From positions 1 through 21,961 of the forward strand of contig JAFRMM010000091.1 in NCBI GenBank assembly GCA_017430675.1: a stretch of 21,961 bases of DNA, read 5' to 3'. How positions within the stretch are numbered: the stretch's first letter is position 1; each line of letters opens with the position of its first letter. The notes beneath the pieces are model-generated. The model was not told the DNA's origin, ran no database searches, and saw only the letters and a program-made list of their open reading frames with translations. Source of the DNA: Prevotella sp. GTDB lineage: Bacteria > Bacteroidota > Bacteroidia > Bacteroidales > Bacteroidaceae. Shown here piece after piece: positions 17,959 through 21,961 of the stretch. The translations under genes and the position numbers were made by a program.

Positions 17959-17966
17959 CAAACCGT

Positions 17967-18872
17967 ATGGATAAAGGTCACAAGGAAACCATCAGCATTC
18001 GCGTTATCAGTTGCGCCTTCATGGTGCTGACGCTGGCCATCTTCAAGCCCTTCGGACTCGAAGTGTGGCAGTGGCAGGCCTATATCCACCTGCTGGCAAT
18101 CTTTGCGTTGGGACTGTTCAGTTGTTTCCTGACGGAGATTATTCTTCGATACATTGTACGAATGCCCCGTTCCTACGACCGTGGGATCGGCTATATCATC
18201 AGCCGCAACCTCCGTTTCCAATGCATCAACACGCCGTTGGTGTCGCTGCTCATCTGCCTCTACCGCCACTTCGCGATGAGCGAAATGGTAGAGGGCAACA
18301 AACTGTCATTGAGCAATTATCTGGAGACGCTGGTGATTATCGCCTTCCTCTCCTTCGCCATCGGACTCTACTGGCGATTCAAGTTCCGTAGCCGTTATCT
18401 CGCTGCAGAACTGGAGGAGACCCGTCTGCTGAATGAACAACTGAAGAAACTGCAGTCTTCATCAGAATCACGGGGACAGGTCCTTGATGTGGACTCGTCC
18501 AATCAAGCAACCTGTCCCCGTGATTCTTTGCCGTCGCAGATAACGCTTGAGGGCAATACCAACGAATCTGTGTCGCTCAACATTTCAGACCTGTTATATA
18601 TTGAGGCGGTTGGCAACTATGTCAAGGTTTGCCAACTACAGGGGAATGACGTGCGTACCCAGATACTTCGTGCTACGATGAAACAGATGGAAGACACACT
18701 GCAGCCCTATCCCATGATCGTGCGTTGCCATCGTGCCTTCATGGTCAATCTCGGCCAGGTGGAACGGATATCCTCCAATTCCCGTGCCATGCAACTCGTG
18801 ATGCGCCACTGTCACGATGCCATACCCGTCTCGCGCAGCAATGTCAATAAACTGAAGGAACTGCTGGGATGA
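17967..18872 (+). CDS. Membrane-anchored LytTR-family DNA-binding regulator
   Basis: The 301-residue protein combines about four membrane helices (roughly residues 8-30, 40-66, 88-104 and 120-138) with a short coiled coil (AAELEETRLLNEQLKKLQ, about 145-163) and a C-terminal LytTR DNA-binding domain (about 191-301; LLYIEAVGNYVKV, MIVRCHRAFMVNLGQV, IPVSRSNVNKLKELL). It lacks a response-regulator receiver domain. It would bind promoters from the inner membrane. The start at 17967 is chosen because the promoter at 17927-17958 excludes the longer frame starting at 17850. Residues 167-187, in the linker before LytTR, are encoded entirely by a REP-like palindrome, so this piece of the protein was probably gained by insertion. 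It is divergent from the LiaF-like gene, a likely target, and may autoregulate. Confidence 0.9.
   Translation: MDKGHKETISIRVISCAFMVLTLAIFKPFGLEVWQWQAYIHLLAIFALGLFSCFLTEIILRYIVRMPRSYDRGIGYIISRNLRFQCINTPLVSLLICLYRHFAMSEMVEGNKLSLSNYLETLVIIAFLSFAIGLYWRFKFRSRYLAAELEETRLLNEQLKKLQSSSESRGQVLDVDSSNQATCPRDSLPSQITLEGNTNESVSLNISDLLYIEAVGNYVKVCQLQGNDVRTQILRATMKQMEDTLQPYPMIVRCHRAFMVNLGQVERISSNSRAMQLVMRHCHDAIPVSRSNVNKLKELLG
18465..18526. repeat. REP-like palindrome inside the LytTR coding sequence
   Basis: Arms 18465-18488 and 18502-18526 share a perfect 17-bp core, GAATCACGGGGACAGGT and its reverse complement, and continue as CTTGAT/ATCAAG with one mismatch and one indel. The loop is 13 bases. It keeps the reading frame and encodes the linker residues 167-187. 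A near-identical element lies at 18957-19011. Confidence 0.92.
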
Positions 18873-18902
18873 TAAGTTCTCACTGCCAAATTTTTGAAAA
18901 AT

Positions 18903-18946
18903 AGGGTGTCAGGGTGTACATAGGCATTTGTACACCCTGACACCCT
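18903..18946. repeat. Perfect hairpin with 18-bp arms downstream of LytTR gene
   Basis: AGGGTGTCAGGGTGTACA (18903-18920) is perfectly complementary to 18929-18946 across an 8-base loop. Each arm itself contains two GGGTGT units. On the minus strand it is followed by ATTTTTCAAAAATTT, which is terminator-like for transcription entering from the right, but the gene ending there is on the plus strand. It may be a dispersed repeat with terminator activity. Confidence 0.9.
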
Positions 18947-18956
18947 CAAATGCGCA

Positions 18957-19011
18957 ATCACGGGGACAAGTCGCTTGATTCCGTTCAGGATCAAGGACCT
19001 GTCCCCGTGAT
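18957..19011. repeat. Second copy of the REP-like palindrome, intergenic
   Basis: Arms ATCACGGGGACAAGTCG... (18957-18979) and 18990-19011 pair with few mismatches around a 10-base loop. The right arm, reversed, reads ATCACGGGGACAGGTCCTTG, identical to the left arm of the copy at 18465-18488 over that length. It lies in the 349-base gene-free region between the LytTR and permease genes. Confidence 0.9.
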
Positions 19012-19182
19012 CTCTAAGGATGCGCCGTTTCCGTCATCTCTAAGTCCGCCGTATGTTTGCCACAGCCTTTGCCTTGCAACTTGTCATCTTATGATGTTTT
19101 AGTGTGGGGCGCATTCAGCACCATTCTGTGACGAGTGAAAACATTTGTGTATAAAATTACGCGTGTTTTTCCATTTTTTTCG

Positions 19183-19190
19183 TATCTTTG
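19183..19190 (+). promoter_or_regulatory. -7 element upstream of purine permease
   Basis: TATCTTTG is a perfect -7 box 31 bases before the permease ATG, placing the transcript start near 19196. No clear TTTG lies 19-21 bp upstream. No purine riboswitch fold is apparent in the leader. Confidence 0.65.
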
Positions 19191-19221
19191 CAGCGTGATA
19201 TTGTAAACATACAAATAACAA

Positions 19222-20535
19222 ATGAATAAATTATTAACTTTACTCGGATTTGATGCCGCCACAATGACCATCCGCAAGGAAGTCATCGGTGGCATCACCA
19301 CGTTTCTGACGATGGCCTATATCCTGGCCGTGAACCCCGACATTCTCTCTGCTACCGGCATGGACAAAGGTGCTGTGTTTACCACTACTTGCATCTCTGC
19401 CGTTGTGGGCACCGTCGTGATGGCACTCTATGCCAGACTGCCTTTCGCGCTGGCTCCCGGTATGGGTCTCAACGCCTTCTTCGCATTTACCGTGGTGCTG
19501 ACGATGGGCTATTCGTGGCAGTTCGCGCTGACGGCAGTGTTCATCGAAGGTCTTATCTTCATCCTGCTCACCGTCACGGGTCTGCGCAGTTATATCGTCA
19601 ATGCCATCCCACTGGTGTTGCGACGTGCCATCAGTCCCGGCATCGGACTCTTCATTGCCTTCGTAGGACTGAAGAGTGCAGGTATCGTGGGTGCTTCTGA
19701 CGCCACATTCGTTACGATGGGCAACCTCCACGACCCTTCTGTGCTACTGGGCATCTTCGGCATCCTGCTCACCGCAGCCCTGCTGGTCAGGAATGTCACG
19801 GGCTCACTCCTCATTGGTATTCTGGTAACCACTCTTGTGGGCATTCCCTTGGGCGTCACCCACTACAACGGTATCATGTCTGCCCCTCCCACCATCGAGC
19901 CCATCCTCTGGCAGTTTGAGTGGCACAATATCTTCACCGCCGATATGGTCATTGTGGTGCTCACCTTCCTGTTCATCGATATGTTCGACACCATCGGCAC
20001 ACTCATCGGTGTGTCCAACCGTGCCGGCATGGTGGATGACAACGGCAATGTCAAGAACCTCAACAAAGCCTTTATGGCCGATGCCGTGGGTACGACGGTG
20101 GGTGCCATACTGGGCACTTCTACCGTAACCACATACGTAGAGAGTGCATCGGGTGTGAATGCCGGTGGCCGCTCCGGTCTTACCAGCATCGTCACAGCCC
20201 TCTGCTTTGTCGTAGCCCTGCTCTTTGCCCCGCTGTTCCTTGCCATTCCCGATCAGGCCACAGCATCAGCCCTCGTGCTGGTAGGCGTCATGATGATGTA
20301 TGACATCCGTAAGGTCGATTTCTCCGACTTTGTGACCGCTATCCCCTGCTTCGTGTGCATCGTGCTCATGCCGCTGACCTATAGCATCTCTGACGGTATC
20401 CTCATGGGTGTCATCTCCTATGTGCTCATCCACCTGCTGTCTTTCAACATGAAAGACCGCGACGCCCGCAACAATATCAACTGGGGAACCATCCTGCTGG
20501 CCGCCCTCTTCATCTGTCGCTACGCATTTCTATAA
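19222..20535 (+). CDS. NCS2-family purine permease (AzgA/PbuG type)
   Basis: This 437-residue inner-membrane transporter belongs to the AzgA-like branch of the nucleobase:cation symporter 2 family, which imports hypoxanthine, guanine or adenine by proton symport. The protein is hydrophobic throughout, with about 12 or more membrane segments. Family signatures include EVIGGITTFLTMAYILAVNP near the N-terminus, APGMGLNAFFAF (about 79-90), DMFDTIGTLIGV (about 253-264), and TSTVTTYVESASGVNAGGRS (about 299-318), which matches the substrate-binding helix region of AzgA proteins. Length is normal for bacterial members. It has its own -7 box and is flanked on both sides by unrelated or convergent genes, so it is probably monocistronic. 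The precise purine cannot be told from sequence; uracil or xanthine specificity is less likely for this branch. Confidence 0.93.
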   Translation: MNKLLTLLGFDAATMTIRKEVIGGITTFLTMAYILAVNPDILSATGMDKGAVFTTTCISAVVGTVVMALYARLPFALAPGMGLNAFFAFTVVLTMGYSWQFALTAVFIEGLIFILLTVTGLRSYIVNAIPLVLRRAISPGIGLFIAFVGLKSAGIVGASDATFVTMGNLHDPSVLLGIFGILLTAALLVRNVTGSLLIGILVTTLVGIPLGVTHYNGIMSAPPTIEPILWQFEWHNIFTADMVIVVLTFLFIDMFDTIGTLIGVSNRAGMVDDNGNVKNLNKAFMADAVGTTVGAILGTSTVTTYVESASGVNAGGRSGLTSIVTALCFVVALLFAPLFLAIPDQATASALVLVGVMMMYDIRKVDFSDFVTAIPCFVCIVLMPLTYSISDGILMGVISYVLIHLLSFNMKDRDARNNINWGTILLAALFICRYAFL

Positions 20536-20579
20536 TGCACGTCGCAGATGCCTGATGGCAATGGATATCCTGTACTCTT

Positions 20580-21961
20580 CTACATGCGCTGACGCTCTGC
20601 CTGTCCTGCACCTGTGCCTTTGTACTTGCTCTTCGAGGCGTTGAAGGTGTAGCGCAGTGAGACGCTCAGACGGTGGTTACTGCGAGACTTGCTCTCGAAG
20701 AAACTGTAGGCCCCGCAGTCCATAGCCATATCCTGAACACTGCGCTGCAGCACGTCGTTGATGCTGGCACGCAGACAGAGGGCGTCATCCTTCAGCCAGC
20801 ACTTCTGAACCACGAAGCCAAGAGCGTAGGAAGCCGACTTCATGCGGAAGTTGATGACGTCGCCCTTGGTCTGGATGCTCATGTTGGCTTCGAGTTGCCA
20901 CCGGTGCGGTAGGCGGAAGGTGTTGTTAATATCAAAGAAGAAGATGGGCTTGGTGTAGGTCTCTTTCACCTTTCCTGTCTCGGAACGAGGGTCATCAAAC
21001 TCCATCGTGTTCCAGAACTTCTGTCCGCCAGCAGTCCAGTTCGGGCTCCAGATGCCGAAAGTCGGGTTGGCAGAGAGGAAAACGGCGAGATTACGGACAG
21101 GCTTGTCCAGATTGACACGCTTCATGATGACTACCCCGTCGCTGTTATATGCGAATGGCAACTGCGACATGGTATTGTCTCGACGCTCGTAGGCCGCAAA
21201 GAGGTTCAGCCATTTGTAGCGGGCGTTGAGGCTCACCTCCTGCATCGTGGCATTCTTCAGTGTCGGGTCGCCCTGCATCAGCATATATGAATTGATGTAA
21301 GTAATGCGGCTGCTCAGGTCGTTATAGTTCGGACGGATGGTCTTGAAACTATAGGCCAGCGAAGTCTGGACGGGGCCGAACTGGCGTGCCCACGACAGGC
21401 TGGGGAAGAACTCGTCCTGGTAGCGCGTCATATCGTTCTTTCCATCAAGGTGGTCAACATAGTCGAAACCCACATGCTCATAACGCAAGCCTGCACTGAA
21501 GTTACCCCATTTCTCCAGGTTGAAATTATAGGCTACGAAGGCGGCGATATTATTCTCCTTCACCTTCGAATCGGAAGCAGGCAAGGGATAGTTGGTGATA
21601 GAGGAACTGTTGTTGCGAGTCACGAAGGAGAGTTCCGTTCCTGCCTCCAACTGCCCTTTCCAGAGGGGATAAGTCAGCACCAACTTGCTAGCCCACAGGC
21701 GTGAAGAGTTGTGATTCTCCTGTTCCATGGCGTTGTGGATAGTATAGTCCTTCATCTCATGGATATCGTTTTCCACGTTCTGCTTGTTCGACAGGAAATC
21801 GACGTTCAGGTCGATCCCCAACTTGCCGGCCTGTCCGTTATAATAGGCATTGCCCTCCCAACTATAGGGCGTGTGGCGTTGCCTCATTAACTGCCCGTAA
21901 ATTTGTGCGGTTAGTCTTTCGACTGCTGAAAGACAATCGCCTATATCGAGCAGCGGAATAG
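20580..21961 (-). CDS. Outer-membrane beta-barrel family protein, 5' end outside window
   Basis: This is the C-terminal part (460 residues visible) of an outer-membrane beta-barrel protein of the same family as the one at 14819-17209. The frame remains open to the window edge, so the signal peptide, regulatory-like domain and plug lie beyond it. Shared landmarks with the paralogue include NAYYNG...GKLGIDLNVDF, LWASKLVLTYPLWKGQLEAG, FSAGLRYEHV, SLSYRQ/SLAYSFKTIRP and the end SLRYTFNASKSKYKGTGAG followed by QAERQRM. An internal ATG at 21887 would give a barrel fragment with no export signal and is not a credible start. The first 25 or so visible residues (ending AQIYGQLMRQRH) do not align clearly with the paralogue. 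The gene converges with the permease gene, with 44 bases between stops and no clear terminator. Confidence 0.88.
   Translation of the reverse strand, partial: IPLLDIGDCLSAVERLTAQIYGQLMRQRHTPYSWEGNAYYNGQAGKLGIDLNVDFLSNKQNVENDIHEMKDYTIHNAMEQENHNSSRLWASKLVLTYPLWKGQLEAGTELSFVTRNNSSSITNYPLPASDSKVKENNIAAFVAYNFNLEKWGNFSAGLRYEHVGFDYVDHLDGKNDMTRYQDEFFPSLSWARQFGPVQTSLAYSFKTIRPNYNDLSSRITYINSYMLMQGDPTLKNATMQEVSLNARYKWLNLFAAYERRDNTMSQLPFAYNSDGVVIMKRVNLDKPVRNLAVFLSANPTFGIWSPNWTAGGQKFWNTMEFDDPRSETGKVKETYTKPIFFFDINNTFRLPHRWQLEANMSIQTKGDVINFRMKSASYALGFVVQKCWLKDDALCLRASINDVLQRSVQDMAMDCGAYSFFESKSRSNHRLSVSLRYTFNASKSKYKGTGAGQAERQRM

Noticed and set aside
17850..17966. Upstream start for the LytTR protein at 17850
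   Set aside because: The promoter at 17927-17958 lies inside this extension; the ATG at 17967 begins the recognisable protein.
17838..18269. N-terminal extension of the LiaF-like frame (longer minus-strand open frame)
   Set aside because: It runs antisense to the LytTR gene and through the LiaF promoter at 17859-17890, and it shows no domain character.
18903..18946. Ordinary terminator for the LytTR gene
   Set aside because: On the plus strand the hairpin is followed by CAAATGCG rather than a T-run; the T-rich side faces the other strand.
18465..19011. CRISPR array
   Set aside because: Only two copies, each palindromic internally, 430 bases apart, one inside a gene; no regular spacers and no cas genes.
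19020..19221. Purine riboswitch upstream of the permease
   Set aside because: I looked for the conserved three-way-junction core of purine riboswitches and did not see it; only a -7 box is supported.

Overview
The window looks like chromosomal DNA from a gut- or rumen-type Bacteroidota, most likely a Prevotella relative. The evidence is a SusC/SusD pair, large TonB-dependent outer-membrane proteins, Bacteroidales-type promoters (TTTG about 20 bp from TAnnTTTG), lipoprotein and Ala-X-Ala signal peptides, and almost no Shine-Dalgarno sequences. The genus is an inference. I see no rRNA, tRNA, CRISPR array, insertion sequence or phage gene.

Left part (1-5006): a decayed RhuM-type gene is followed by a PIF1/RecD-like helicase with a C-terminal helix-turn-helix (plus strand). 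Convergent with it is a two-gene minus-strand unit: a radical SAM protein and a DUF4130 protein, a conserved pair predicted to act on DNA but without a settled reaction.

Centre (5027-13379, minus strand): a compact polysaccharide utilisation locus transcribed susC, susD, CE1-type esterase, GH3 glycosidase, ending in a strong terminator at 4965-5006. The outer-membrane SusCD complex would import oligosaccharides, the secreted esterase would remove ester groups, and the GH3 lipoprotein would trim sugars. No dedicated regulator lies beside it. A palindromic intergenic repeat sits between the esterase and GH3 genes.

Right-centre (13577-18872): a probable cell-envelope module. On the minus strand lie a LiaF-like membrane protein, an outer-membrane beta-barrel protein, an ECF sigma factor and a four-helix membrane protein that could be its anti-sigma factor, closed by a terminator at 13577-13614. 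A LytTR-type membrane-anchored regulator is transcribed divergently from the LiaF-like gene, with recognisable promoters on both sides. A REP-like palindrome (ATCACGGGGACAGGT core) lies in frame inside the LytTR gene. A second copy, plus an unrelated perfect 18-bp-arm hairpin, lie just downstream.

Right end (19222-21961): an AzgA/PbuG-type purine permease on the plus strand faces the 3' part of a second outer-membrane beta-barrel gene that runs off the window edge. It shares a distinctive C-terminal tail with the barrel protein at 14819-17209. Only one gene-free stretch exceeds 300 bases (18873-19221); it holds the hairpin repeats and the permease promoter.
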